Source of the DNA: Buddleja alternifolia
Taxonomy: Eukaryota > Streptophyta > Magnoliopsida > Lamiales > Scrophulariaceae
Direction of reading: 5' to 3'
Assembly: GCA_019426215.1 (NCBI GenBank)
Contig: CM033401.1
Coordinates: forward strand, 19,039,134-19,103,133
DNA length: 64,000 nucleotides
In this document: positions 33,212 to 45,294 of the stretch, piece after piece
Numbering within the stretch: the stretch's first letter is position 1
How the letters are laid out: each line of letters opens with the position of its first letter
The notes under the pieces: generated by a model
What the model was told of the DNA's origin: nothing
Database searches by the model: none
The model's input: only the letters and a program-made list of their open reading frames with translations
Position numbers and translations under genes: made by a program

Positions 33212-34146
33212 TAAGCAAACAACCTTTCAATGAAAAACCTATTGCACTCTTAACAACAAAGCTATGCTACCATAACCAGCTATTCGTACAAAACAAATTG
33301 CACTCATTGCACCACCGGATAAAAGCTTATCTGAAAAGACATCTACAATAACACATGCCCTCCTAAAAATAAAATCAAACACATTTTCACTATTCTCTTC
33401 ATTTGGAAATGGTATTTTAGACCCGTTTCTGTAGAAATATATCACAAAAAACTCATTTTTTAAAGCAAAAATCAAATACATTTTCAAACACGTACGTACA
33501 CATTACCCAATGCAATATTCATCAAAATATTGCTCTACCAAAATAATGCTCTCAAAAACTCAAAACAATACCAAACATGGCCTTCATACTTCGAAGAAAA
33601 TTTGAAAAGTCTCAAGCAACTGTTGACATTCATGTAAATAATTATTTTGGATGCCGAGTAGGTTTCTTCTAGAAGTTCAGTAAGACGATGAAATGCATAT
33701 ATTAGTACAAACTCTTCTTTGGAAGAGATTTTTGGAATAGTTTTTCAAGTTTTTTTTGTCATTTAGTTGTTAGTTACCAAGACTTTAGATTTTAATATCC
33801 ATTATTGTAGAAATTTAAAACTTAACACTCGAGTCAAAATGCTAATTAGTAATTTAATTTTGTTGAGTTGAAATTTATATATTCCCAATAGCGTGAGCAT
33901 TTTACTCTTGGAACTTCTTTTTGGTAAGAATATTAATAGTGTGAGTTAGCCAGAAAAACACGAAGTTCTTAAAATAATATGAGTCGAGTATGAGCTACAT
34001 TTGAGCTAATGGTGGTTATCGAGCCCGAGGATATTTGAGCTTGATCCAATGAAAGCTCGGATCACAAACCCTGACTGGTACCCTTAGCAATTAGCAATAG
34101 ATATATTATTTTATAAGAAATAGGGTTTTATTTACGGAGTACCTAC
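33212..34146. other. AT-rich spacer, no gene assigned
   Basis: A minus-strand open frame of 82 codons (33239-33487) has a hydrophobic end (GGAMSAICFVRIAGYGSIAL) but no recognised family and no clear exon borders. The rest is AT-rich. It takes the place where TIP1 membrane-segment exons would be expected. Confidence 0.4.
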
Positions 34147-34221
34147 AAGGAAAAATGCAATTTGTCTGTGATTTTTATCAGCAGGAAGTTGCGCCGGCGT
34201 GACGGCAGTATTATCAGTTAC
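34147..34221 (-). pseudogene. TIP1: TIP1-like ankyrin exon, 3' half, cut by LTR element 2
   Basis: On the minus strand the duplicated GTAAC is followed by codons for TDNTAVTPAQL and DKNHRQIAFFL, then a donor GTAGGT. This continues the ankyrin peptide left at 39783 on the other side of the inserted LTR element. The two halves join without loss once the GTTAC target duplication is allowed for. Confidence 0.85.
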
Positions 34222-35114
34222 TGATGTGCGTCCGATTCACACCAAAATTATTTATATTATATTACGTAGGATAATTGAGCAAATAATATAAAAGATGAAT
34301 AATTTGAGAGACTAATATTATGAAAGCATGTAAAAGATTCTAATAGAGATGATAATTTAACGTGGTTTGGTCAATGAGACCTACGTCCACGGAGAGTAAA
34401 ATTGTGTTCTTTTTATACATCTTGAATGAGAATATTTATACAAGTATTGAAGACTTAGGCTAATCATGGCAGTTGGAATGAAGCTTGCTGATTTTCTTAT
34501 CTAATTATGGCAGGTAGGTGATCTGGGTAGCTGACCCGGGTAACTGGTCCGGTTAGCTGGAGGAAAATTAGCATCTTTCCATTTCTACTATTTGGTAGCT
34601 TCATATATGCTTGGTCTTCCTTCCTTAGTTGTAGGTAGTAATTACTACTAAATAAGGTAGCTTTGACTAAAGTTAGCTTCCTTCCTTTGCTTCATATGGC
34701 AGCTCCTAGATCAGGTCGGACCCAGCTAGGATCATGCCCAAATCAGCTTGATATACTCCTCTTCTTATGGCAAGTCTTCAATTGATTGGTCCTTGATTGG
34801 ATACTGATTGACTCTTGTCTTCAATCTCCTCCTTATAGCTTTGGCCTTCCTTCAATACACGTGGTAATTAGTGTTAACTATGATCTCCTTAATTAAGATC
34901 AGATCTTTGACATTCTTTTATTAGACGGATCTTCATTAGTCTTGTTGTGTGGCTAAAGACCTTCCATAAGTCCAGCTCAGGTCCAGCAAGACGGACTACC
35001 TGGGCCTCAGCAAGGCGTACTTCTTGGGCCTCAGCCTGTCCATTAAATAGATTTTCAGCCCATTGGCCTTGGGCTTTGTCAGCTTGGCCTAATATGTAAA
35101 TTTCACCCACATCA
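34222..35114 (-). repeat. LTR of element 2, left copy (3' LTR)
   Basis: It differs from 38903-39782 by scattered substitutions and a ~13-bp length difference near 34545 (GGTAACTGGTCCGGTTAGCT is present here only). Confidence 0.92.
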
Positions 35115-36950
35115 ATAGTCCCCTCAACTCTAAAGTTTGACATTTTGTCAAGCTGTAAGAGTTTAAGAATTATGTATGGGCCAAGCTAATTGGCTTCTTA
35201 CTTCAAATTTTGTTGATTTTTGAGCTGGCTTCTTTCTGGAATTTGGGCTGAACAGGGTGCTGGAACCCTTGCCTAAAAGAAATGAGGTTGTCTTCCTTGT
35301 TGATATTGAGCTCAATACCTGGAGCACTGGAATACTTCCTTACCTTGCTTAGATCATGCCGCTCTTGCCCGTTCAGGTCGCGACCCGACATGGGACAGGA
35401 TAAGGTTGCCTACTTTAGAGGCTTCTTCAGAAGCTCTTTTTCTTGGATCTTCAAAATCTTGCACAGCTGATAGGCTCGCTCTCTGCGAGCTGGCTGGATC
35501 TTCTGGGTTGCCCTGGCTGGGCAAAAATCTCGTGGATTTCCCTAGATTGACTAGTTCATCTGGATCGCCATAGCTGGATGAATCGCCCTGCTGTTTTAGG
35601 TTGCTAGTTCTCCAGCGGGTCAGGTCGCTGTTCATCCAGCTAGTCAGCTATTTGCTGGAAATGATTTCTTTTGTTGCTGTTTTTGACCTGCTTTATAAGG
35701 CGGGTGAACAATGTTGCACCCATCTTTGAGGATTTGAATATTTTTATTAATCATGTACTCACTTTCCTGCAAGTATTCATGTGTATACATGTATCATAGA
35801 TATTTTAGACTAGCAGATACGATACTTACTTGTTTGGTATTTTGATGTGTGTTGAGTATTTATCAAATCTAATGCGTATTTCCCTATTTTTCCTGAAATC
35901 ACAAGTTTACAAGCTTGCCCAGGCTTGGGGCTTTTTTTTTTTTTTTTTTATCATATCAATCTCATTAGCTTATTCTAGGTACATATATAATAAGGTTATA
36001 AGAGAAACATGCACCAATTGATCAACAAATATATCAGGAATACTAATAAGCAAATTCAAATAAAAGTGTGTTATTTGCTCGGTACCTCTTTTGTCGAGCT
36101 GGTTCAGCTTGCTGATTGTCAAGCTGTTCTAGCTACTTGAATAACTTGCTGACTTAGGTCCCTAAAAATGACATGTATACTTTCCTGCCAATACACATAT
36201 TTTACAGCAAGGCTGCAACTTTTCAGCAGGGTAACAATAAGGAATAATTTTAGTGTCGTGCACGCATGACTTTTATACTTACATTTTTTAACCTTTTGCA
36301 GACCTTGTGACTCCCTTCCCCGTCCCGTACCACACATTTATTCATCGCGGGCTTAACCTGGCCAGGGTATTATCGCGGCATCCTTTCTTATTTCTGCAAG
36401 CGCCATTTCCCACCTTATATCACCAGGGCGTCGGAATGGACCTGAGGTTTCACCCTAGCCAAAGGAGTGGATCAAAGTCACACTCAATCTTATTTCTCCA
36501 GAACTGCCTTATATCTCCAAAACTCCTTATTTCTCCGGTATTACATCCATCCTTATTTCTTCAAGGCGTAGGTCCAACCAGATCCGTAGACGAATGGCAC
36601 CTGCCTTAAACGGATCCCGATATCCCACCTAGGTGTTGCATTCCTAGTCACCGTCTACCATCACTCACCAGCTCCCACCTTGACTACAATTTTTCACAAA
36701 TGCAAATGGTGCTTGTGTGTGCTTTCAGAGAGGTATATCAATGTAAAAGAAATATACATAAAATAAATATGGAGTTATATTGATACTTAGCTGGTTTTGC
36801 ATTTTTCTGCCCTGCAAAAGTAGCCTCACATTCCTCCTGAAATAGACATTCAAAAATTACAATATCCAAATTATTCGTGAGAATCAACAAATATGTAAAA
36901 TAACCAGGGGGTCTTTACGCCCCAAAAACTTCTTCAACTTCTGTTTGTTC
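35115..36950 (-). other. Non-coding 3' interior of LTR element 2
   Basis: No pol domain is found. Several unrelated short ORFs exist on both strands. Between 36390 and 36560 the phrase CTTATTTCTCC recurs. A T-run (35930-35950) and otherwise ordinary sequence complete the stretch. Confidence 0.5.
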
Positions 36951-37667
36951 TCAAGTCCAGCTAGCTGTTTTGTAGCTCGCAGGCTCCTCCTCTTTCTTGT
37001 CCTTCTTTTGCTCAGCTCGTCTCATCAGCTGGGCATCTTCCATGTGAACATATTTCTCAGTTCTGCTAAGCAGATCGTCGAAATTCCTAGCTGGTTTCTT
37101 GGTTAATGATTTGAATAGGTCACCTTCCCGTAGGCCTTTTGTAAAAGCGCTGGATTTCAGCTCAGCTGTCGCAGCTGGGACTTCCAGTGTGGCAGCATTG
37201 AAGCGCTTTATGTAAGAGCGCAACGTCTCGTCTCCTCTTTGTTTGGCGTTGAACAATGTCAATGGAGTCTTTTCATGTCTTTTGCTTCTAGCAAACTGGT
37301 GAAGAAACTTGCTGCTGAATTCTTGGAAGGATTCGATAGATCCCTCCACTAGCTGGTTGAACCACAGCTGGGCTAACTTGGTTAGCGTGGTCAGGAAGAC
37401 TCTGCACTTGATTGCGTCTGTGTACCTGTGTAGCAGGGCATAATTTCTAAAAGTGTACAAATGATCTTCTTGATCAGAAGTACCATCATAGGGCGTGATG
37501 GAGTGGATCCGAAAATTTCTGGGCAAATCTTCCCTTGTGATGGTTCCAGTGAAAGGAACTCCACAATTTTCTTGTTGTTTTCCTCCTGCCATTTTTCGCT
37601 CTATCTCTTCCATTTTTTGGGTAATAGCTTCAAATTTGTCTTGGCTACCTTTCAGTTTGTCTGGCAC
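36951..37667 (-). CDS. Gag protein of LTR element 2 (Retrotrans_gag domain)
   Basis: The open frame is 238 codons. The Retrotrans_gag domain covers about residues 60-190, with PYDGTSDQEDHLYTF, CRVFLTTLTKLAQLWFNQL and SFQEFSSKFLHQFA. The N-terminal part is a Lys/Glu-rich helix, and the C-terminal tail is charged (EQKKDKKEEEP). No CCHC zinc knuckle is visible. Gag packages element RNA into particles. The N-terminus may be incomplete: related sequence continues upstream to 38822 in broken frames. Confidence 0.85.
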   Translation of the reverse strand: MPDKLKGSQDKFEAITQKMEEIERKMAGGKQQENCGVPFTGTITREDLPRNFRIHSITPYDGTSDQEDHLYTFRNYALLHRYTDAIKCRVFLTTLTKLAQLWFNQLVEGSIESFQEFSSKFLHQFARSKRHEKTPLTLFNAKQRGDETLRSYIKRFNAATLEVPAATAELKSSAFTKGLREGDLFKSLTKKPARNFDDLLSRTEKYVHMEDAQLMRRAEQKKDKKEEEPASYKTASWT

Positions 37668-38822
37668 GTCCAGCAGGGAACGAGCCGATTCGTAATTTCT
37701 AACCTCATTTTCGAGACTTTTCTCACATTCTTTCCAGCCATCGGGCTAGTACCTGCGATGGCCACTTGCTGTAGCGGCTACCCCAAGTAGTTGTTTTCCT
37801 TCCTGCACAAAATGTGGATTTTTTTCTGGTATCTTGTTTTGTGAAGGTTTGGGTGGCAGGATCCACCCCTCTTGGTTTTCTTCCTCCATCCATTTAGTAC
37901 ACTGCATTTCCCGTCCTTCTTGGATAGGATACTTCCTGCTAGGCTTTTCTTCTTTCCAACCATCAGGTTGGTACCTGTAGCGGCCACCTGCTGCAGCTGC
38001 AATCCCAGCTAGCTGCTTTACTTCCTATTTGAAATGCATATTTTCATTTTGCACTTTATTCAGTTGGGGTTTAGGTGATGGGACCTAACCCTCCTGATTA
38101 TCTTCCTCTAGCTATTTAGTACGCCGCATTTGGAGTCCTTCTGGGGCAAGATACTTCCTGCGGGGTTTCCTTTTTCCTGCTTTTCGGGCTGAGTTATGAA
38201 CTCAACTCTTCCAGCTCATCTCGGGAGTGATTTCAAGATCACCCACACCACCTTCTCTTGCTGCTACATGAACTTTTCTAGGTACCCGTGACATTAATTT
38301 TTCTTCGAATCTTCATGATCCCTGCGGATCTAGAGTTTCCATGGCTGTTTTAACAGCCGCGTCCACAATTACCTGTAGTTGTTCAATCGTCAAATTATAA
38401 GAAAACATGGGTTGTAGAGGGATTTCCCTCCAGTTAGCTTGCTGTTTGGGTTGCCTCCTGATCTCCAGCCAGAATTTTAGCTCTTTTTGGATCCTGTGGA
38501 TCCGGATTCTTCAGTGTAGCTTTAATAGTTGCATCTACCATCAATTGTAGCTGCTCATCCATCAGATAGTAAGAAGAGGCTTGCTGTAGAAAAATTCCTC
38601 TCTGGCCAGCTTGCATCTCAGGTTGCTGGGCAGCCTCCTGCTCTCCAGTTGAAATTTCAATTGTATTCTCCAGTGGCAATTATTGGATTTTGTCAATCGC
38701 CTAGCTGGAATAGCCGGTGTTTCAGGTGCATGCTTGTCTTTGCCTGGGCAAAGTAACATCTTCTTCTTTTCTTCATTTCTCTTGACTTTTTGAATTTCCG
38801 CCATAACTTTGCCTGCTATCAA
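37668..38822 (-). pseudogene. Broken 5' part of the gag region of LTR element 2
   Basis: Several overlapping short minus-strand frames (for example 38679-38434 with DEQLQLMVDATIKATLKNPD) look like the N-terminal extension of gag, separated by frameshifts. Two diverged copies of a ~230-bp segment lie at about 37735-37960 and 37962-38190, sharing GGATACTTCCTGCTAGG-type and GGTACCTG(C/T)-type phrases. Confidence 0.5.
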
Positions 38823-38902
38823 AACTTGATAATAAAAACTTACAGAAAATAAATAAAATTACCTCATGCCTTGAACTCAATTTTCCCACAGATGGCGCCA
38901 AT

Positions 38903-39782
38903 TGATGTGCGTCTGATTCACACCAAAATTATTTATATTATATTACGTAAGATAATTGCCCAAATAATATAAAAGATGAATAATTTGAGAGAGTAATATT
39001 TTGAAAGCATGTAAAAGATTCTAATAGAGACGATAATTTAACGTGGTTCGGTCAATGAGACCTACGTCCACGGAGAGTAAAATTGTGTTCTTTTTATTCA
39101 TCTTGAATGAGAGTATTTATATAAGTATTGAAGTCTTAGGCTAATCATGGCAGCTGGAATGAAGCTTGCTGATTTCCTTATCTAATTATGGCAGGTAGGT
39201 GATCTGGGTAGCTGACCCGGGCAGTTGGAGAAAAATTAGCATCTTTCCATTTCTTCTATTTGGTAGCTTCATAAATGCTTGGTCTTCCTTCCTTAGTTGC
39301 AGGTAGTAATTACTACTAAATAAGGTAGCTTTGACTAAAGCTAGCTTCCTTCCTTTGCTTCATATGGCAGCTCCTAGATCAGGCCGGATACAGCTAGGAT
39401 CATGCCCAAATCAGCTTGATATACTCCTCTTCTTATGGCAAGTCTTCAATTGATTGGTCCTTGATTGGATACTGATTGACTCTTGTCTTCAATCTCCTCC
39501 TTATAGCTTTAGCCTTCCTTGAATACACATGGTAATTAGTGTTAACTATGATCTCCTTAATTAAGATCATAACTTTGACTTTCTTTTATTAGACGGATCT
39601 TCATTAGTCTTGTCGTGTGGCTAAAGACCTTCCATAAGTCCAGCTCGAATCCAGCAAGGCGGACTACCTGGGCCTCAGCAAGGCGGACTTTCTGGGCCTC
39701 AACCTGTCCATTAAATAGATTTTCAGCTCATTGGCCTTAGGCTTTGTCAGCTTGGCCCAATATGTAAATTTCACCCACATCA
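38903..39782 (-). repeat. LTR of element 2, right copy (5' LTR)
   Basis: 880 bp, ends TGATGTG and CACATCA. The primer-binding site is just left of it at 38885-38901 (minus strand TTGGCGCC). Confidence 0.92.
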
Positions 39783-39876
39783 GTTACCATCAAATCTTCC
39801 TTCTTCCCTGCCTGCACCAAAACCGTGCCTGCTTCTAAGTTACCCCTAATAGCAGCCCAATGTAGAGGGTTACAAC
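39783..39876 (-). pseudogene. TIP1: TIP1-like ankyrin exon, 5' half
   Basis: The minus-strand exon starts after the acceptor CACGTAG and reads [19 protein letters not shown], then [12 protein letters not shown], up to the GTTAC duplication of LTR element 2. [12 protein letters not shown] is a typical ankyrin helix pair and matches the TIP1 family closely. Confidence 0.87.
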
Positions 39877-40004
39877 CTACGTGAGGAAACATAGAATTAG
39901 ACACTTTTAAAGCATGATGATGCGACATATATTCCACATGATAACAAACAGCACGAAAACATCAGAAAAGATGAAAGAAAAGCATAAAATGAAGTCAAGT
40001 TTAC

Positions 40005-40088
40005 CTTCTTTAATTTGTCCTGCCCTATGCGCATTAATTTAAATATAGCAAAAGACGTATGCAGTTAGCGAATCCCTTATAAGCAGCC
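40005..40088 (-). pseudogene. TIP1: TIP1-like ankyrin exon, frameshifted
   Basis: The exon reads AAYKGFANCIRLLLYLN, then after an indel of the frame NAHRAGQIKEG, and ends at the donor GTAAAC. Ankyrin residues are clear, but the indel breaks the frame in the middle. Phase matches the next exon (GAA G + GT). Earlier exons are not found to the right, where the Tat-type element begins at 40136. Confidence 0.75.
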
Positions 40089-40135
40089 CTATTAGTCATC
40101 CCAAATAAATTAACAAACTAAAAATTTATTCTTTC

Positions 40136-40748
40136 TGATCTAGCACAAATTTTTCCCACACTATTTCAGTCAAGATGACCTTGAATATGTGCCAATTAAC
40201 GCGTTCTCTGGATTATAGACTGCGCTCGGATGATATCGAGCTGCCTACGTACCTTTTTAGGATCAAGTCTAAACATAGTTCAAGTGAAGATGCTGGATTC
40301 GTTATGGCTCGAATATCGAGGAACTCTCTTATTTGTATTCTAGGATCTAACTCTCAAGTCTCCGAATAACCCGAGCTATACGATAAATGGTTCGTAATAT
40401 TTATTGCTCCAATTATCTGTCCACCAATCTTCATAAATGACAGTATTTATAGAGTTTTCATTCGGTACTGTAAAGCGAATGACCGACAAGACGTCTTGCC
40501 TGCGGATCCCTTACACGTGTGTTTGATGGGTGTCACAGATTAGACGTTCACCGGGTGGGGTCATGAACCGACCTTACCTGAATAATAATAACACGCGGAT
40601 CTTGGAGTGTAATGTAAATAACTTTATTATAGGGGCCGAACATAAAACCCTCCTCGTTTCCTCGTATACGAGGCAATATCTTAGTCTAACGACCCAATGA
40701 ATACGAGGTGACGAATATTAAATCTAAAAGTAGTATTTTGGTACATCA
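40136..40748 (-). repeat. 3' LTR of LTR element 3
   Basis: 613 bp with TG...CA ends on the minus strand, right after a purine-rich tract. The partner LTR is not in the window, so the limits rest on the ends and the PPT only. Confidence 0.65.
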
Positions 40749-41293
40749 TTAAGTCCCCCACTTCGTGAGTGGTGGGGAAATTAATTTCAATTCCTTGACC
40801 CATGACTGACGAAGTACAATTTAATGCAACTGTTACCGTTTTTGGGCATTTATTTCCTTGTTTTTACCTTTAATTATAATTCATCCCCTGCAATCATTAC
40901 ATTGCAGCCGTTTTTCGTCATAAATACTGACACGCCGTTTCCCGAGAGACGTGCCTGATCTGTCTCTCTGTCCTTTCGAATTTTGAGAGACGCAAGGTGA
41001 ATTCGAAACATCATGTCTCTCCACCGTAGGATACAACTTTTGACTAGTTGACCCGGACCGTTGATTTCAAATCTCCCTTCATATATATAGGACGTACTTT
41101 TCAGGTTTTGAATTTTTACTTTCCACAAGCCTTGGATTTCAGGAGTAAAAGGTTGCCCAGCTTCTTCCGGCGTTCTTGCTACTTGGAGATCAGCTTCTAA
41201 TTCAAATCCAAATTTTTTCAACTTGGTAGGTATAAGCTTCATCTCTCTCTCTCTTTTATTTATCCAATACCTTGCATTTTTCAATCACTACTC

Positions 41294-43898
41294 ATGAGTA
41301 CCTCTGGTGTGAGTGCCTCACCCCGTGTTTCTGACGAGGAAAATGAGACCACCTCGTCTAATCATAGCGAGTCAGATAGTAGTTCTAGTAGTCCTCAGAC
41401 ATCTCCCGAACCCAATGTAAACGATCCTCCCCCTGCTATTGAGCCCGAGTCTCCTGACGTTCCCCCTCCATATCCAAATCTCGAGGGAGACGAGGATGTT
41501 AATTCCCAGTTATTTCCTGATATGGACAGGGCTTGTAGAGAAGTCCCTTGGCTAGGTTATTCCTCAATTTTGACCGCATCGGATATTGCCGACATTCGGG
41601 CTAGATACCATATCCCTTCTGACTATCGTACTATAGTCCCCAACGAAGGTGATAGAATGCATCGTCCCCCAGTAGGGTTTCGCACCATACACGTGGCCCA
41701 TCTTGCTTCAGGGCTTAGGTTTCCTCTACATCCTGCCATAGAAAACATTCTTCGCTTCTTTCGTTTGAGCCCCACTCAACTGCTTCCAAATTCTTATAGG
41801 CATATGATTTTTTTTATAGTCGTAATGAGGATGTACGGAGTTCATCCAAACATCAAAAACTTCAACAATTTCCTGTCCGTGCATCGAAGCAATCAATCTA
41901 AGAAGGAAGGCTTTTTCTTCCTCGCACCCCAGCGTCATTGTCGTCTGCAGTCTCGAACCCAATCTTCCTTCGGAGACTGGAAGAAAAAGTTTTTCTTCAT
42001 CGCTCCACCATTAAATGAACCGTGGAATGTACCTCGTCCTTGGGGTATGGACCTCGTTGACTTAAGCAATGTCGGTCGACCCACCATATCTTGACGAACT
42101 TTAAAACGTATCCTCAAACGGCTGTTCAAGCCCGAGGTCGTGATGAGTGAATCAGTGCTTGTCACGTGTGGACTAAGTAGCGCCGATGTGCCTGTCGTCG
42201 AGAATCTTGGTAAAAACTTGTACTCATTTTTCATCATTTTTTATACTTCGTAATATATAATATGTTCTATATATAGCATCTCTAATGTTTATTCTTGTCT
42301 TCATTCGCAGCAATGGAAGAGAGACAGGCTCGTTTGGACAAAAGAGCTGTTATTGCGGCCGAGGCGGCTCAACGAGCAGCTGCTGCTGGCCGAGGTACTG
42401 GCTGGGGTCGCGGCCGCGGGCGAACTCAGGGGCAACCCGCACTAAGAATTGGTGAACCCCAAGGGACCACTCGTGCCCCGCCACCACGCACCACCACAAA
42501 TGCACCTCGTCCTCCTCAAAGCACCGGCCCGACAAACGATCCAGAGGGTGAGAAGGGCTCTCTCGTTTGTCGCCGTCGCTCCGAGCCGACTGGAGAGCTA
42601 ATAGGCGCTCCCTACGGTCGCCTAAAAAAGCGTCCTCACCGAGAGGGTACTTCCCAGGCTACGCCAGTAGCGCCTGCCCTTCCGACCCCCAAGCCAAAAC
42701 AACCGACGAGCCCGACGCTCGTGACTACGACTTGCTCAACCAAGCCGAGTCTCTACTGCTTAAAGACTACCTCAACTATGAGGTTACAGAACGCGCCCCC
42801 CAACGACTCGACAAACAACCACTTATCCAAGACTGGCATATATACTCCGACAGCAACATCATCAAGGATCCTAGCGGCAATACCGCGATTGAATTATTTC
42901 ATCGCACTTTATTGCCCAGGGATAAGGCTCTTATCCTCGATCAGCCTCATCCTTTTGTCGAGAAGCAAGCAGCTCAATATCTCGAAAGGGTACATCAGTT
43001 ATTGTTATTTATCATAGTATTTCGATACTTTAAACACCTCAATTTTTTATAACTTTGTTTGACATTATGTCTTTTCAGACGAAACTCTAAATACATCAAC
43101 TGTCCCTTAACAATTCGAGCTTGAAGGAGGTCTTAAGGCGATCTCAACAAGAGCTCACCGACTATAAGGGGCAAGTCCAGGCTGAGCTTATTGCTGCTCA
43201 AGAGGATAAGGAAAAGGCCGCTTCTCTACAGGTAAATTCGAATTCGTTACTAGTATTTTATTTCAAGTATAGTTTGCATAATTTGAACTTTACTCTCATC
43301 AATCATAGACGGAGCTTGATGTTATTTGCCAATCGTACGATGGGGACAAGCTCAAAATGGCAGAGCTTGAACGAGACAATGCTGAGCTTCGTCAGCAATT
43401 GAATACATTGCAAGAGGGTATCGCGGTTGAAGGACGACGTCAGTTCGCCTTGGGTAAAGCCGCTGGTCGCAAGGAGTTCCAAGAATCGTCCTCCTTCAGG
43501 CGTCAGATTGACGAGGCTCGTTTAGGTGGGGCTCGTGCATGCTACGATCCACTGTAGTTGATGATCGTTTGCTTGATCAAGCCTTGAATGACGTCGAGGA
43601 TGGCTTCTACAAGGCGCTCGACTACTTGAAAAAGACAGGAAATCTTCCGTCCACTTTCCAAGAGGAGGAGTTCGCTGACACATACTTGAGAGCTCCCATC
43701 AAACGACCCTCAGCTACCCTTGCCGAGAATGCTACTTATACTTATTTCCCAGAGTTTGACGCACTAGTGATCGGCGAGTCTGGAGCCAGCAGCCAATTCG
43801 AGCGAGAGCTAGAGGCAACAATCGATCGAGGGGATGGACAAGGGGAAGGTGGAGAGGCAGCCGCTACAATTGATGAGCCTCAAGTAATCGAGGAATAA
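41294..43898 (+). pseudogene. Antisense ORF of the Tat-type element (Transposase_28-like domain plus coiled coil)
   Basis: This runs opposite to pol, between integrase and the 3' LTR. The first exon (41294 to about 41940) starts with a Ser/Pro/acidic region and has the plant 'putative gypsy-type transposon' domain: YHIPSDYRTIVPNEGD, FPLHPAIENILRFF and SPTQLLPNSYRHM. The frame then shifts (LKRILKRLFKPE near 42105). Later exons encode an Arg/Gly/Pro-rich linker (42311-42550), a stretch with DYDLLNQAESLLLKDYL (about 42720-42990) and a coiled coil (LERDNAELRQQLNTLQEG, 43366-43420). A C-terminal block (43556-43898) ends in an acidic tail. Its function in Tat elements is unknown. Frame changes suggest it is damaged or has more introns than I resolved. 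Confidence 0.75.
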
Positions 43899-44169
43899 AT
43901 TGTATTTAGATTGTTTTGTTTGTACCCAATATTGAGATAAATTTATTTAACTTTTTGTGTTACATCGTTTTAATCTGACCCAACGTTGGGATCGCTTGTT
44001 TGCATCGTTTCATATTTGTTAAATGTGAACTCGTTTTTTCAATCGAACTAGGATTTCATCTGTGATTTATTATAAACGCATATCCAAATAATAATTGAGG
44101 TAAAGTTATGGCACTTATGCATAGAATTTCCTCAAGTTATTTACATTCCAAGGGCGTGGTAGGTCTTTA
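43899..44169. other. Spacer between the antisense ORF and integrase
   Basis: AT-rich junction where the two convergent transcripts of the Tat-type element would end. No gene is seen. Confidence 0.45.
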
Positions 44170-45240
44170 CCCATGAGATCTTAATCGATAGGTCATTGCC
44201 TTCGTAATTTTTACGATTTTAAATGGTCCTTTCCAGTTGGCTTCTAACTTCTTCACATGCCTCGACACTTCCACCCTTCTCAAAACAAGATCTCCAACTT
44301 GAAAGAATCGAGCCTCACCCTTTTGTTATACGCTCTTGCCATCGTGCTCTTTGCCTTAGTATATTGGCATACACTTTGTCTCGTACTTCATTAATGACAT
44401 CCAACTCGAACTCCCTTGTAGATCGATTCTCCTCTGGTTCGTAAGTACTCACTCGATGAGTCATCATTCCTATTTCCGCCGTAATAACCGTTTTCGAGCC
44501 ATACACAAGGCAAAATGGAGTTTCTCCTGTCGACGAACGAGGTGTTGTTCGATATGCCCACAGCACACCACTTAGTTCTTCTACCCATCCCGTTCGCTCT
44601 CCGCCATCAAGTCTGGTTTTGAGATGTTGCAAAAGTATACGATTTGCCACTTCCGTTAGCCTGTTAGCTTGGGGATGACCAACTGAGGTGAAATTTTGCT
44701 GGATCTTCAATTTGGAACACCAATCAGTGATAGCTTTGCCATTGAATTGCGTTCCATTATCAGATATCAGTATTCGGGGTATACCAAACCTGCATATTAT
44801 ATTTTTCCACATGAGAATTTCAAATTGTCATTCGTATTTATTTGATCGCATTTAAGTTAATTACCTGCATATTATATTCTTCCAATGAAGTCAATGATGA
44901 CTTTTTTCTTGATACGAGCCACCGCTTCTGCTTCTATCCACTTCGTGAAATGCTCAATTGCCACAATAACAAATTTCTTTTGATTTTGGGTTGGAGGGAA
45001 AGGTCCTGCATATAATTTAATCAGTCAAACATGCATTTTATGTCGTTTTACAACATGTGTGTCGATAAGATTATACCCACCTAAGATGTCGATGCCCCAT
45101 TGATCAAATGGATATGCAATTTTTATCGCTTCCATAGGGGTCCCAGGTTGATGTATCTCATTAGAATGTAGTTGACATTGCCGGCATTTCTTGACAAATT
45201 CATATGCATCTTTGACCAAGGTAGGCCAAAAATAGCCCTG
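44170..45240 (-). pseudogene. Integrase of LTR element 3
   Basis: From 45219 the minus strand gives the zinc-binding end (KKCRQCQLHSNEIHQPGTPM, FDQWGIDILG). From 44812 comes the catalytic core (FGIPRILISDNGTQFNGKAI, SVGHPQANRLTEVANRILL, WAYRTTPRSSTGETPFCLVYG). The C-terminal GPY/F-type end is at about 44312-44190 (ARFFQVGDLVLRR, KLEANWKGPFKI). The usual PQANG motif is PQANR here. The frame is interrupted between 44812 and 45025, so no single product is possible as read. Confidence 0.82.
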
Positions 45241-45294
45241 CCTCGTTACTTTTTGAGCTAATGATCTGCCCGCGGAATGATTTCCTCAACTCCC

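Larger units (their letters stand above)
34222..39782 (-). mobile_element. LTR element 2: gag-only (TR-GAG-like) retrotransposon
   Basis: LTRs are 34222-35114 (893 bp) and 38903-39782 (880 bp), each TGATGTGCGT to CACCCACATCA. The 5-bp target duplication GTTAC lies at 34217-34221 and 39783-39787. On the minus strand the PBS (TTGGCGCCATCTGTGGG) follows the right LTR and a PPT (GAGGGGACTA) precedes the left. The 3.8-kb interior has a gag gene but no protease, reverse transcriptase or integrase. That is the layout of plant TR-GAG elements, which depend on other elements' enzymes. It is inserted into an exon of the TIP1-like gene. Confidence 0.93.

Noticed and set aside
33239..33487. Minus-strand 82-codon ORF as a missing TIP1 membrane exon
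   Set aside because: The hydrophobic part does not match the TIP1 family and no splice sites frame it.
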